Source of the DNA: Sphingomonas sp. PP-CC-1A-547
Lineage (GTDB): Bacteria; Pseudomonadota; Alphaproteobacteria; Sphingomonadales; Sphingomonadaceae
NCBI RefSeq assembly: GCF_003610375.1
Contig: NZ_RAPZ01000011.1
Location: 186,001 to 250,000 of the forward strand
Direction: 5' to 3'
Length of the DNA: 64,000 nucleotides
Shown here: in pieces, positions 34,519 to 44,090 of the stretch
Layout: each line of letters starts with the position of its first letter
How positions within the stretch are numbered: the first letter of the stretch is position 1
Notes under the pieces: model-generated
Database searches by the model: none
What the model saw: the letters and a program-made list of their open reading frames with translations, nothing else
Told to the model about the DNA's origin: nothing
Program-made: the position numbers and the translations under genes

Positions 34519-34857
34519 ATGGGCGTCGTACCTTTCCCCACACCGTCCAAGGCGACGCAGGTCGGCTTCGAGCGCCTCGAACTGAACCGCATCCTCGACC
34601 TCTACGGCCGGATGGTCGCAGCGGGCCATTGGCGCGACTATGCGATCGACCTTGGCAAGGACGCGGCAGTTTTCGCCGCCTTCCGCCGCGCCGCCGAACG
34701 CCCCGAATTCCGGATCGAGAAACGCCCGTCGCTGCGTAACAAGCAGGGGATGTGGGCGCTGATCGGCGAGGCCGGTGCGGTGGTGAAGCGCGGGCATGAA
34801 CTGGGGCCGGTGCTGGCCCCGGTCGAGCGCCGTTTCATGAAGTTGGTCGAAGACTAA
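34519..34857 (+). CDS. DUF2794 family protein
   Basis: 112 residues: MGVVPFPTPSKATQVGFERL... with the family core LNRILDLYGRMVAAGHWRDY and HWRDYAIDLGKDAAVFAAFRR. A small cytosolic protein conserved in alphaproteobacteria with no assigned function. Probably cotranscribed with cysE (13-bp gap). Confidence 0.85.
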   Translation: MGVVPFPTPSKATQVGFERLELNRILDLYGRMVAAGHWRDYAIDLGKDAAVFAAFRRAAERPEFRIEKRPSLRNKQGMWALIGEAGAVVKRGHELGPVLAPVERRFMKLVED

Positions 34858-34867
34858 GCCGCAACCT

Positions 34868-34980
34868 GCCCCCCTCCCTTGAAGGGAGGGGTTGGGGGTG
34901 GGTAGGACTGCTCGTGCCGCTAGCATCGCCTGATACGGACACCTACCCACCCCCGCCCCCTCCCTTTCAGGGAGGGGAGC
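34868..34980. repeat. Composite palindromic element (family E, copy 2)
   Basis: Arms CCCCTCCCTTGAAGGGAGGG and CCCTCCCTTTCAGGGAGGGG around a core GTGGGTAGGACTG...CCTGATACGGACACCTACCC that aligns with the core of the copy at 30399-30508. Lies between the DUF2794 gene and the convergent TonB receptor gene. Confidence 0.85.
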
Positions 34981-35009
34981 AGAAGGCGACGCGGCTGGAT
35001 GCTGCTAGA

Positions 35010-37937
35010 TCAAAGCCCCCACGACAGCCGGACATACCCGAACTGCCCCGGGACGTCGTACGTGCTCGGGTCGTAGTTCGGCCCGGTGCAGCTGAAGCAC
35101 GCTGGCGGATCCTGGTTGAAGACGTTGTTCACGCCGATCGTCAGCCCCAGCCGTTTCTCCAGCCAGCCCGGCGCCAGCGTAACCTGCACGTCGCCGTAGA
35201 AGGTGTTGTCGAGTGTCTTGCCGTCCGCTTCCTTCACGCTCTTGATATAGCGGCCGGTGAACGAGGCGCGCGCCATGCCGATGTCCCAATCGACGACCGC
35301 ATTGCCCTTGAACTTCGGATAGGACTGCTCGGGCGAGCCGCGTGTCGTGCCCTGATAGTTGGTGGTGGTGAAGCCGACCGTCGCCGGGAAGCTCTCGGCG
35401 TATTTCAGCAGGATGTTGCCGTTGAGCGAAAGCCCGAACGTGCCCGCCGAGGTCTGCGGCGAGCGATAGACCGCGGTCACGTCGACGCCCCGGGTGCGGA
35501 TGCCGCCGATGTTCTGCAACTGCGCGTTGATGCGCGAGATGATCCCGTTGGGCGTGCGGGAGATCGCCGCGCAGCTGAGTGCGTCCGCCGCCTGCGAGCA
35601 GCGGCTGAGCGTCAGCGTCGCGTCGGTCGCCGCGATCGCGTCGTCGACCTTGATGTCGTAATAATTACCTTCGATGCTCAGCTGGCTGGCGATCCCGCTG
35701 GTCCGTGCCCAGCTCGGCGCATACACCGCGCCGAACAGCCAGGTGCGCGACGTCTCGGGCTTCAACGCCTCATTGCCGCCGGTCAGCACGCTCAGCTGTC
35801 CGCCATTCGGCTCCTGATAGCTGCCGTTCGCGGGAACGCCGTTGGCGATGCAGTTGGCGCGGACGGTCGCGGACGACTGGAACGGCGATCCGGCGACGTT
35901 GGTGCAGGGATCGTCGATCGCGGCGTCGGACCGCGATGCCGCGCCGAACAGTTCGCCGATGCTCGGCGCGCGGAAGCCCTGCGCATAGGAGGCGCGCAAC
36001 AGCAGGTCGCTGAACGGCTTCCACAGGCCGCTGCCGGTATAGGTCGTGTTGCTGCCGCTGATCGAATAGCTCGAATGCCGCACCGCGCCGCCGATCTCGA
36101 GCGACTGGATGAGCGGCGTATTGTGGATCAGCGGTACCCGCAGCTCGGCATAGACTTCGTCCGAGTTGAAGTGCCCACGCGCCGGTTGCGCTGGGATATC
36201 CGCGCCGAGCCCTGCGGTGATCAGCGGATCGGGCGTGAAGCTGCCATATTGGACACGGTGCTCATAGCCCGCGGCGAGACCAACGGCGCCGGCGGGAAGG
36301 TCGAACAGGTCGCCCGAGATATTGGCGGTATAGTCCTCCAGGCTCTGCGAACTGCGTGCACGCTCGTCGAACGCGATGAAGCCGAGCATCGCCGGTGTGA
36401 CCGAGCCTGCACCGCCGAAGATGTTGAACGGTACGCATGCCCCGGTGCAGTTCGCGACCGGGCCCAGTGCCTGAGCCAGATTGGCCGCGTTGATGTTGCC
36501 GGTGAACAACTGCTTGGCATCGTTGAAGCCGAGGACCGCGTTGACGTCCCAGTAGAACTTATGGCTGCCGACGTTGAACGAACCGTCGAGCGTCGCGGTC
36601 GCCGACATCGTGTCGACGGTCTGCGAATAAGTGCGCTGCCCCGCTTCGACGAGGCGACGGCGAACCGTCGAGTAGTTCGCCGGACCATTGCCCGCGCCGC
36701 CCGCCGACAGCGTGTAGCCGAACGGATTATACGGGTTGGTGGCATCGACCGAGATAGTGTCGAGCAGGTTGCCGTTGCCAGCGTCCGGCCCGATCACCAG
36801 CGGCAGGAACGCTGCCTGGTTCTGCGAATTGCGTCGCGTGTAGTTCATCTTCACGCGCAGGTTCACGTTGTCGGTGAGTTCCTGCTTGGCGCTGACGAAA
36901 AAGCCGTAGCGCTCGGACGGGGTCAGGAAATAGTTGAACGGCGAGAAGTTGAAGCGGTCGGCGGAGGTGAACTCCTTGAAATCGCTGTTCGGGCCGGTCG
37001 GATTGGCGGCGTCGTAGCGTGGCCGCCCGAGGATGGGGGCGGACTTCAGCGTCAGGTTCCGGCCACCGACCTGGAAGAATCCGTTGGGGGTAGCGCCCGA
37101 ACAGCCACCAATGACGTCCGAGCAACTTGTCTGGCCGGGGTTCGGAAACTGCGAGATCCTGCGATCGCGCGTGCTGACCGCCTCCTGCTTCACGTAGCTG
37201 CCGCCGAACACCACGCTCGTCCGCGGCGCCTGGATGCCGTAGCTGACGTTATAGTCCTGCGTATGGCCGTCGCCCTGGCGGAACGTGCCGAACTGCGCGG
37301 ACGCTTTGAGGCCCTTTTGCTGCGATTTGGTGATGATGTTGACGACGCCGGCCAGCGCGTCCGAGCCGTAGAGCGGCGACTGGCCTGACTGGAGGATTTC
37401 GATCCGCTCGATCGAGCCGACCTGGATCGTGTTGAGATCGACGGTCGAGGGAATGCCGCTTGCCGATGCGCCGTTGACGAAGCGCAGGCCGTCGACCAGC
37501 ACCAGCGTTCGCTTGGCCGTCAGATAACGCAGGTCGATCTCGGCCGACCCTGCACCGACGCCGCCGCCGTCGGGCGGATTGCCGATGTTACCCGAATTGT
37601 TGACCTTCGAATTGAGCCCGCCGGCCGCGCTTGGCAGCCGCTGGAGGACGTCGGCGACCGACGAAAGCCCGGTGCGCTGGATCGACTGCGCATCGACCGT
37701 GACGACGGGGGAGGGCTGGTCCAGTGGACTGCGGCGAATGCGCGATCCGGTCACGACGATCTCATCTCCGCCAGCCTGGTCTACGGATGGGTCGGCAGCC
37801 TGCACGCCCTCGGCGGCCGGTGTCGTCACAGCTTGTGCGAAGGCCGGCATCGCTGCGAGCATCGCCACCAATGCCAACCCGCTGGCGCCGGCATATTTGC
37901 TCGCGCCCGTGAACGTCTTGATCCCACGCTTCAACAT
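35010..37937 (-). CDS. TonB-dependent outer-membrane receptor
   Basis: About 975 residues from MLKRGIKTFTGASKYAGASG, preceded by AAGGGGA. Signal peptide (LALVAMLAAMPAFAQ), TonB box region DEIVVTGSRIRRSPLDQPS, a plug domain (VVTVDAQSIQRTGLSSVADV, LVDGLRFVNG, YGSDALAGVVNIITKS) and a 22-strand barrel ending in GQFGYVRLSWGL. The length and Ser/Asn/Gly-rich loops fit the large Caulobacter/sphingomonad receptor class for oligosaccharides, peptides or other nutrients. No linked substrate-processing genes identify the ligand. Confidence 0.93.
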   Translation of the reverse strand: MLKRGIKTFTGASKYAGASGLALVAMLAAMPAFAQAVTTPAAEGVQAADPSVDQAGGDEIVVTGSRIRRSPLDQPSPVVTVDAQSIQRTGLSSVADVLQRLPSAAGGLNSKVNNSGNIGNPPDGGGVGAGSAEIDLRYLTAKRTLVLVDGLRFVNGASASGIPSTVDLNTIQVGSIERIEILQSGQSPLYGSDALAGVVNIITKSQQKGLKASAQFGTFRQGDGHTQDYNVSYGIQAPRTSVVFGGSYVKQEAVSTRDRRISQFPNPGQTSCSDVIGGCSGATPNGFFQVGGRNLTLKSAPILGRPRYDAANPTGPNSDFKEFTSADRFNFSPFNYFLTPSERYGFFVSAKQELTDNVNLRVKMNYTRRNSQNQAAFLPLVIGPDAGNGNLLDTISVDATNPYNPFGYTLSAGGAGNGPANYSTVRRRLVEAGQRTYSQTVDTMSATATLDGSFNVGSHKFYWDVNAVLGFNDAKQLFTGNINAANLAQALGPVANCTGACVPFNIFGGAGSVTPAMLGFIAFDERARSSQSLEDYTANISGDLFDLPAGAVGLAAGYEHRVQYGSFTPDPLITAGLGADIPAQPARGHFNSDEVYAELRVPLIHNTPLIQSLEIGGAVRHSSYSISGSNTTYTGSGLWKPFSDLLLRASYAQGFRAPSIGELFGAASRSDAAIDDPCTNVAGSPFQSSATVRANCIANGVPANGSYQEPNGGQLSVLTGGNEALKPETSRTWLFGAVYAPSWARTSGIASQLSIEGNYYDIKVDDAIAATDATLTLSRCSQAADALSCAAISRTPNGIISRINAQLQNIGGIRTRGVDVTAVYRSPQTSAGTFGLSLNGNILLKYAESFPATVGFTTTNYQGTTRGSPEQSYPKFKGNAVVDWDIGMARASFTGRYIKSVKEADGKTLDNTFYGDVQVTLAPGWLEKRLGLTIGVNNVFNQDPPACFSCTGPNYDPSTYDVPGQFGYVRLSWGL

Positions 37938-38061
37938 TTTTCCCCTTGTCCGCGCCCCAGCAAACATCCGCTCTCTTATCTTATGTGTGCGAATGATGGC
38001 TCAGGGGCGTAACGAAGCAAGGGAAGATTGCGTGATGCGACAATTTTGTTGCGATATATGT

Positions 38062-38089
38062 CCTGCGTGTTGCGCGCAGGACACGCAGG
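38062..38089 (-). terminator. Possible hairpin terminator downstream of pncB
   Basis: Stem CCTGCGTG / CACGCAGG with a 12-nt loop, a few bases past the pncB stop; no T run, so weak evidence. Confidence 0.4.
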
Positions 38090-38092
38090 TGA

Positions 38093-39403
38093 TCAGACTA
38101 AAACGGGTGCCGCGGCGCGATCCGCTTCCCCAAACACACGCAGATACCGCGCGATCTCCGTGGGTTCGCCCGTCGCCTTCGCCGGATTGTCGGACAGTTT
38201 TACCGCCGGCCGGCCATTCGCTTCGATTACCTTGCAGACCAGCGAGATCGGCTCCAGCGCCGCCGCGCCATCGGGATCGCAGCCGCGGAAGTCGTTGGTC
38301 AGGTTGGTCCCCCAGCCAAAGCTCATCCGCACGCGGCCGTGAAAATGGCGATACGTCTGTTCGATCGTGTCGATGTCCATCCCGTCGGAGAAGATCAGCA
38401 GCTTGGTCTTCGGATCGACGCCCTGCTCCTCCCACCAGCGGATGATCTGCTCGCCGCCCGCGATCGGCGGCGCGCTGTCGGGACGGAAGCCGGTCCACTC
38501 CGCCAGCCAGTGCGGGGCGTTGCGCAGGAACGCGGTCGTCCCGAACGCGTCGGGGAGGGCAATCAACAGATTGCCGTTATAATGTTGCCGCCAATGCTCG
38601 AGCACGCGGTACGGCGCTTCGGCCAGCTCGGCGTCGCTGTCGGCCAGCGCGGCGGTCACCATCGGCAGTTCGTGCGCGTTAGTGCCGATCGCCTCCAGGT
38701 CGGCGTCCATCGCGAGCAGCACGTTCGAGGTGCCGATGAAGCGGTCGCCAAGCCCTTCCTTCAGCGCTTCGACGCACCAGCGCTGCCACAGGAACCCGTG
38801 CCGCCGCCGCGTGCCGAAGTCCGACAGCACGAGGTCGGGCAGTTCGCGCAGCCGCTCGACCTTCTCCCACAGTTTCGCCTTGGCGCGTGCGTAGACGATG
38901 TCGAGCGCGAACCGGCCGCGATCACGCAGCGCGGCGCGCGACTTCAGCTCGTTGATGATGGTCAGTGCAGGGATCTCCCACATCGTCGTGTGAGTCCACG
39001 GGCCCTCGAAATGCAGTTCATACTGCCCGTCGACCTTCCGCAGGTCGTAGGCAGGCAACTGGAACTCGGCGAGCCACGCGAGGAACTCGGGCCCGAACAT
39101 CTTCTGTCTACCGTAGAAGCTGTTGCCGGCGAGCCAGATCAGCTCCTTCTTCGCGAACCGCAGCGTCCGCGCGTGATCGAGCTGCGCGCGCAGTTCGGCC
39201 TCGTCGACGATCTCCGCCAGCCGCACCGTCTTCGTCCGGTTGATCAGCGCGAAAGTGGCGCTGACGTCGGGATACACCTGCCGGATCATCTGCAGCATCA
39301 GCAGCTTGTAGAAATCGGTATCGAGCAGGCTGCGCACGATCGGATCGAGCCGGAAATTGTGATTGTACGTCCGGGTGGCGATATCGGTCACGGCCATGCG
39401 CAT
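38093..39403 (-). CDS. pncB: Nicotinate phosphoribosyltransferase
   Basis: About 436 residues. Converts nicotinate and PRPP to nicotinate mononucleotide in NAD salvage. Start ATG 39403 follows GCAGGAGCCC; a second ATG six bases on is possible. Family motifs: [20 protein letters not shown], the [20 protein letters not shown] stretch, [14 protein letters not shown] and [10 protein letters not shown], and [12 protein letters not shown] near the end. Divergent from pncA, which makes its substrate. Confidence 0.95.
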   Translation of the reverse strand: MRMAVTDIATRTYNHNFRLDPIVRSLLDTDFYKLLMLQMIRQVYPDVSATFALINRTKTVRLAEIVDEAELRAQLDHARTLRFAKKELIWLAGNSFYGRQKMFGPEFLAWLAEFQLPAYDLRKVDGQYELHFEGPWTHTTMWEIPALTIINELKSRAALRDRGRFALDIVYARAKAKLWEKVERLRELPDLVLSDFGTRRRHGFLWQRWCVEALKEGLGDRFIGTSNVLLAMDADLEAIGTNAHELPMVTAALADSDAELAEAPYRVLEHWRQHYNGNLLIALPDAFGTTAFLRNAPHWLAEWTGFRPDSAPPIAGGEQIIRWWEEQGVDPKTKLLIFSDGMDIDTIEQTYRHFHGRVRMSFGWGTNLTNDFRGCDPDGAAALEPISLVCKVIEANGRPAVKLSDNPAKATGEPTEIARYLRVFGEADRAAAPVLV

Positions 39404-39479
39404 GGGCTCCTGCGTTGCGTAGGGGCCGGGTGTCCGAGAAGACGCGTTTGTGTCAAGCAGTGGGCAAAGGAGACGGGCG

Positions 39480-40067
39480 ATGACGCGGTTCGTGGTCGTG
39501 GTGGATACGCAGTGGGATTTCATGGCGGGCGAGGGCGCGCTGAGCGTGGCGGGGGCGGAAGAGTTGGTCGCGCCGATGCAGGCGTGGCTGTCGGCTCTCA
39601 CGCCTGACGAGGTTGCCGGCGTCCTGTTCACGTTCGACACGCATTTCGTCGAGACCTACGCCGCGTCTCCCGAGGCGCAGATGTTTCCGATCCACTGCGT
39701 GCGGGGCACGAAAGGGTGGGGCAACATGCTCGACGTCGCGTCGGTCGACCCGGCGATCCCGGCGTGGCGGATCGAGAAGGGCGTGTTCGACATGTGGGCC
39801 GAGCCGGGTCTGGTGATCGAGGATGCGCGGAATGCCGAGCGGCCGACTATTGAGCGCGAGGCTTTCTTCTCGGCGTTGGCGGCAAGTGGCGTTACGGAGG
39901 TCACGGTGATCGGTGTCGCGGCGGATTACTGCGTCCGCTGGGCCGTTGAAGGCCTGCTCGCGCGGGGTTTCGTGGTGACCGTGCCGGCGGGCCTCACGCG
40001 CGGTATCGAGCGACAGATCGACGCGGTTGCGGGCGAGAATTTTGCCGGCAAGATACTCGTCGTCTGA
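39480..40067 (+). CDS. pncA: Nicotinamidase
   Basis: 195 residues from [20 protein letters not shown], preceded by GGAGAC. Hydrolyses nicotinamide to nicotinate. The catalytic triad is seen as Asp9 (VDTQWDF), Lys100 (RIEKGVFD) and Cys151 (VAADYCVRW); metal ligands Asp53, His55 (TFDTHF) and His72 (PIHCVRGT) are in place. Located 76 bp from and divergent to pncB, so the two steps of the pathway share one control region. Confidence 0.94.
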   Translation: MTRFVVVVDTQWDFMAGEGALSVAGAEELVAPMQAWLSALTPDEVAGVLFTFDTHFVETYAASPEAQMFPIHCVRGTKGWGNMLDVASVDPAIPAWRIEKGVFDMWAEPGLVIEDARNAERPTIEREAFFSALAASGVTEVTVIGVAADYCVRWAVEGLLARGFVVTVPAGLTRGIERQIDAVAGENFAGKILVV

Positions 40068-40092
40068 CCTGATGTAGCGCTGGGCGAACGAT

Positions 40093-40212
40093 CCTCCCCC
40101 GCCAGGGGGAGGTGGCACCGAAGGTGACGGAGGGGAGGTAAGAGCAAACTGTCGCTCCGTGTCCTCCCCCTCCGTCTGACAAGTCTCAGCCACCTCCCCC
40201 TAGCGGGGGAGG
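40093..40212. repeat. Inverted pair of family C repeats
   Basis: CCTCCCCCGCCAGGGGGAGG... and ...CACCTCCCCCTAGCGGGGGA arms about 120 bp overall, same layout as 25909-26025. Lies between convergent pncA and the GH130 gene. Confidence 0.85.
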
Positions 40213-40226
40213 ATCAGCGAGGGCCT

Positions 40227-41522
40227 TCACGCCATCGCCGCAAGCAGCCGCCCGACATCCACCGTCGCGAACGAGGCGAAATTGTCCGCCACGCCGAACG
40301 GTAGCAACAGCGTGCGATCATGGACGATTCCGCCGCAGCTATACACGACGTTCGGCACATAACCGTCACGCTCGGCCGGGCTCGGCACGATCAGCGGATC
40401 AGTCATCCGCGCGAGCAATTTGGTCGGGTCGGCCTTGTCGAGCAGGCATGCGCCGATGCAATAATTGCGGACGCTGCCGACGCCGTGGGTCAGCACCAGC
40501 CAGCCTTCGTCGATCTCGATCGGGGATCCGCAATTGCCCATCTGGATGAACTCCCATGGCCATTTCGGCTCGACGATCCTGGTGCCGCCGTCCCAGGTCA
40601 GCAGGTCGTCCGAGGTCAGGTACCAGATATTCTCGTTGTCCTGCCGTCCGAGCATCGCATACTGTCCGCCGATCTTACGCGGGAACAGCGCCATGCCCTT
40701 GGTCGCCGAGACCGCGCCGCGCATCGGCTGCATCTCGAACGTCTTGAAGTCCTCGCCGCGCAGCAGTTCGCACCGCGCTTCCGAGCCGCTGAACGCGGTA
40801 TAGGTGCCGAGATACTGCACCTTGCCAGCGTCCTCGAAACGGACGAGCCGCAGGTCCTCGATCCCCTGGTGCTGGCTCGGCAGGATCGGAAAGATCACCG
40901 TCTCCGACAATTCGCGACTGCCACCGCATTCCAGCCGGGTGGGACCGCCATCGGTTGCGCCCTGATCGGTCGGTGTGACCCGCGGTGGCACCGCGGTCTG
41001 GCTCGCGGGATCGACCGAGAAACCGTCGTCGGGCGACCAGCTCCCGGTGCGGAACGTGACCGACGAGACATGGCCTTCGCCGATGCCGCGTAGCGACAGG
41101 ATGAAGCACAGGCCGCCCTCGGGTGCCTTGGCCTGGTCGGGGTCGAGGACCATGCTCGGATTGAACAGCGCGGCGGCCTCGAACGAATATTCGCCGCTGA
41201 GATACGCGCCGATCAGCAGTTTCTGGTCGGTGTCGATCTCGCGCGGGTCCTTCAATACCGCCATGATCTCGCCGAACCGGTGCAGGAGAAGCTCGTCGAC
41301 ATCGCGGTGGCGTTCGTCGAGCGACTCCATCACGCGGCGACGTTCGGCGCGGAGTTCGTCGGGCGACAACGACAGCACGCGGTCGATCACGCGGACGGCG
41401 CGGGGGTGGCCATCGACCTTGAACGCGCCGGGATATTCGATGTTGAACGGCCGGATGACGGTCCGCGATGGGTCTGGCCGCAACTGGATATTGGAAAAGG
41501 CGACGAGTTCGGCTTCGGCCAT
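40227..41522 (-). CDS. Glycoside hydrolase family 130 (mannoside phosphorylase-type) protein
   Basis: About 431 residues from MAEAELVAFSNIQLRPDPSR after GGAG. A five-bladed propeller enzyme family that phosphorolyses or hydrolyses beta-mannosides. Visible markers: FNPSMVLDP, SVTFRTG, YTAFSG, MGNCGSPIEIDEGWLVLTHG and the C-terminal YVPNVVYSCGGIVHDRTLLL. The N-terminal helical extension (about 1-110) fits the longer GH130 subgroup with unknown specificity. No mannan-related genes nearby, so the substrate is not assigned. Confidence 0.85.
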   Translation of the reverse strand: MAEAELVAFSNIQLRPDPSRTVIRPFNIEYPGAFKVDGHPRAVRVIDRVLSLSPDELRAERRRVMESLDERHRDVDELLLHRFGEIMAVLKDPREIDTDQKLLIGAYLSGEYSFEAAALFNPSMVLDPDQAKAPEGGLCFILSLRGIGEGHVSSVTFRTGSWSPDDGFSVDPASQTAVPPRVTPTDQGATDGGPTRLECGGSRELSETVIFPILPSQHQGIEDLRLVRFEDAGKVQYLGTYTAFSGSEARCELLRGEDFKTFEMQPMRGAVSATKGMALFPRKIGGQYAMLGRQDNENIWYLTSDDLLTWDGGTRIVEPKWPWEFIQMGNCGSPIEIDEGWLVLTHGVGSVRNYCIGACLLDKADPTKLLARMTDPLIVPSPAERDGYVPNVVYSCGGIVHDRTLLLPFGVADNFASFATVDVGRLLAAMA

Positions 41523-41722
41523 GGTCGGCTCCAAGTGACGCGCCGCCGTCGCGTCGAAACGGACGCCACGACACTGCGAGGGGTGCCCAGCACTGAACGC
41601 CGAAACCGCCGCCTTGGCTACATGAATTCCCCGTCACGCGCGGCTGCCGAAACACCGCGGAAAACTTCGTCTGTCACACCACCAGTTCGATCATTCGACG
41701 ACCGGTGCACGAAGGAAGCGGT

Positions 41723-41899
41723 ATGCAAGCTCAACCATCACGACCCGGCAATTGTGCGATCGGCCGCCACATGCCGCGATCCCGGCACCGCGACGTGAAG
41801 GGCGAGCCGATCCAGCGGTCCGCCTGCAGGTGTTGCGGCGCGGCGATCGTCAAGTCCGCGGTCAGTCGCCGCTGGATCGTGTCGGGCATGCTCGGCTGA
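41723..41899 (+). CDS. Small Cys-rich hypothetical protein (58 aa)
   Basis: From MQAQPSRPGNCAIGRHMPRS, with AAGGAAG upstream. A CRCCG motif sits in the C-terminal half (SACRCCGAAIVKSAVSRRWI, ending VSGMLG), resembling half of a zinc knuckle. Basic overall. The composition and motif resemble tiny conserved proteins of sphingomonads; function unknown. Convergent with the EF-hand gene, 19 bp between stops. Confidence 0.6.
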   Translation: MQAQPSRPGNCAIGRHMPRSRHRDVKGEPIQRSACRCCGAAIVKSAVSRRWIVSGMLG

Positions 41900-41918
41900 T
41901 TAGACGTCGCCCTTAGCG

Positions 41919-42632
41919 TCAGCGGTCGCGACGTTCCGGAGGCGGGGCGGTCGGTTCGTCCGAGCCGTTCCGCCACGTCTCGCCGCCCGCGCGTGGCAGT
42001 TCGCCGCGGGTCAGCGTGCCGTCATGGTTCCGGTCGAGCGCGGCGAAGCGCGTTGCCGCAGCCTTGGCAAACTCGCCTGAATCGATGCCGCGGTTAAGGT
42101 TCGCATCGGCGGCGATTACCGGCTCCGGCAGGTCGAAGAAGCCGTAGCGCGCGGCGCCGATGCGTTCGTGGACGGTGGCGCCCTTCTTGCTGTCGCCGTT
42201 GCCGAACTGCATGCCCTGGCCGCCAGACCCGCCGCCACCTCGTCCGCGTCCGCCACGGCCTCGCTCGCCACCTTCGGACCTTGGCCCACGGCCGCCCGAC
42301 GCCACGCGGATTTCCGGCACCATGACGTTCTCGTAATAGGCGATGTCGTCGGGATCGATCTCGCCGTCCTTGCGGCGATCGAGCACAGCGAAGAAGCGCG
42401 CGGCGTCATGCTGGAATTCGGCCATCGTGATCCGCCCGTCGCCATCGGTATCGGCGCCGGCAAACCACAGGTCCTGCGCCGCACCCGGCTTGAGTGAAGC
42501 GCGGAACGGTTCGCCCATCGGACTGATGAATAACTGGCCGCGGCCGCGAGCCGGACCGTGTCCGCCCTGAGGGTGCGGCTGAGCCGAGCATCCGGCCAGC
42601 GCGGCGGCGATGCCGAGGTAAAGGATACGCAT
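41919..42632 (-). CDS. EF-hand calcium-binding lipoprotein
   Basis: 237 residues from MRILYLGIAAALAGCSAQPH, after GGGAGA. Lipobox ALAGC puts lipidated Cys at 15. Four EF-hand-like loops: DTDGDGRITMAEF, DRRKDGEIDPDDI, DANLNRGIDSGEF and DRNHDGTLTRGEL, split by a Gly/Arg-rich linker (GGERGRGGRGRGGGGSGG). The third loop lacks an acidic residue at loop position 5 and may bind poorly. It would be attached to a membrane in the periplasm. It lies 78 bp downstream of a two-component system on the same strand, a possible functional link. Confidence 0.88.
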   Translation of the reverse strand: MRILYLGIAAALAGCSAQPHPQGGHGPARGRGQLFISPMGEPFRASLKPGAAQDLWFAGADTDGDGRITMAEFQHDAARFFAVLDRRKDGEIDPDDIAYYENVMVPEIRVASGGRGPRSEGGERGRGGRGRGGGGSGGQGMQFGNGDSKKGATVHERIGAARYGFFDLPEPVIAADANLNRGIDSGEFAKAAATRFAALDRNHDGTLTRGELPRAGGETWRNGSDEPTAPPPERRDR

Positions 42633-42710
42633 GCAATCTCCCGAAATGCCGTGATATTCGTCTGACACGGCGATCGTTGCCGTGATGTTTGGGCTGACCG
42701 CTGGCGCAGT

Positions 42711-44090
42711 TCAGATCGGCAACGTCACCCGCGCGAGCAACCCGACGCCGGGGCGGTTCTCGATCGTCGCATCGCCGCCGTGCGCGCGCGCCACCGCGCG
42801 GACGCTGGCCAGACCAAGCCCGCTGCCGCCGGTATCGCGGTTGCGCGATTGCTCGGCACGGAAGAACGGCTCGAACGCGCGGGCAAGATCCGCTGGCGCC
42901 ATGCCCGGTCCCGAGTCGCACACCTCGACGATCGCCACGCTACCCTCGCGGCGCACTTCCACCTCGGCATGGCCGGCGTATTTGACGGCGTTGCCGACCA
43001 GGTTCGCGATCAGCGCCTTCAACGACGGCGCATCGCCCTCCAGCGCGAGCGGGTCGCCCGGAAGCAACGCGACGGCATCGCCGCGATCGGCAAAATCATC
43101 CGCGACGCTTTCGGCCAGCGACCGGAGATCGAGCCGCTGGCGGCGGACGTGGCGAGTCATGTCGCGAACGAACGCCATCGCCGAACCGATCCGCTGGCTC
43201 ATCTCCTTGATATCGCCTTCGCTCGCCGCGCGGATATCGTCGGGCGCCTTTTCAAGCCGCAGCGATAGCCGCATCAATGGCGTCCGCAAATCATGTGCAA
43301 CCGCGGCGATCAGAGTCGTCCGATCCTCGACATAGCGGTTCAGCCGTTCCTGCATCAGGTTGAACGCAGTCGCCGCCTCGGCGATCTCGGGCGGGCCGAC
43401 GATCGGCAGCGGTTCGGCACGCGGATCGCGACCGAGACGCTCGGCGGCGGCGGCGAACAGCGCGATCGGCTTCACCACGCGCCGCGCCATCACCCACGCC
43501 ACCGCCGCGGCGACCACCATCGCGACCAGGAACCACAGCACGATCCGCATCCGCCAGGGGCCGATCGTGGTGTGCGTCGGCCGGATCACGCGCCACCGGC
43601 CGCTCGGCGTCTCGATCGACACGACGAACGGGCCGAACAGCGCGTTGTCGAAGGATTGCGGCAAGTGCGCCGAACGGCCCATGCCCATCGGCAGCGGAGG
43701 CCGAAGCGCGCCCGCGAACAGCGGCATCGCCGATCGCTCGGTCTCGACGGTCACCTTGGTCCGCGTAAGACCGAGATCGGCGGCGATCGATTCGGCGAGC
43801 CGAGCGTCGCGCGGATTGTCGGTCGGGTGGGGCGACCCGGTCGCTATCTCGACCTTCAACTGCCCGGTCGGATCGCGTCCGGTCCGCGCGACCGCGGCGA
43901 CCCGGTTGGCGGTGAAGATCTGCGGGCGCGGTGGCGGCATCAGCAACACGATCGCGAAGTTCAGGATCTGGACGAGCAGAACGGTGGTCAGCCCCAGCAC
44001 GAAGATGCGCAGGAACATCGGCCAGGATCGCTGCGGGTTGCGCCGGATCGGCTGGTCGATCTTGCCGACCGTAATCGTCTGGTGGCGCAT
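42711..44090 (-). CDS. Sensor histidine kinase (EnvZ-like)
   Basis: 459 residues. Two membrane helices (MFLRIFVLGLTTVLLVQILN and LWFLVAMVVAAAVAWVMA) border a periplasmic domain of about 120 residues; then HAMP, dimerisation/phosphoacceptor helix with His in IAAVAHDLRTPLMRLSLRLE, and HATPase with N box NLVGNAVKYAG, G1 DSGPGMAP and G2 GGSGLGLASV. Start overlaps the response-regulator stop (ATGA), so the two form a pair. Signal unknown. Confidence 0.93.
   Translation of the reverse strand: MRHQTITVGKIDQPIRRNPQRSWPMFLRIFVLGLTTVLLVQILNFAIVLLMPPPRPQIFTANRVAAVARTGRDPTGQLKVEIATGSPHPTDNPRDARLAESIAADLGLTRTKVTVETERSAMPLFAGALRPPLPMGMGRSAHLPQSFDNALFGPFVVSIETPSGRWRVIRPTHTTIGPWRMRIVLWFLVAMVVAAAVAWVMARRVVKPIALFAAAAERLGRDPRAEPLPIVGPPEIAEAATAFNLMQERLNRYVEDRTTLIAAVAHDLRTPLMRLSLRLEKAPDDIRAASEGDIKEMSQRIGSAMAFVRDMTRHVRRQRLDLRSLAESVADDFADRGDAVALLPGDPLALEGDAPSLKALIANLVGNAVKYAGHAEVEVRREGSVAIVEVCDSGPGMAPADLARAFEPFFRAEQSRNRDTGGSGLGLASVRAVARAHGGDATIENRPGVGLLARVTLPI

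Noticed and set aside
34914..37388. 824-codon frame opposite the TonB receptor
   Set aside because: The longest shadow frame here; it begins in a repeat, is Arg/Ala/Val-rich, and mirrors the codons of a clear receptor gene.
25909..40212. CRISPR array made of the CCTCCCCC repeats
   Set aside because: Only two elements per locus in inverted, not direct, orientation; no spacers of constant length and no cas genes.
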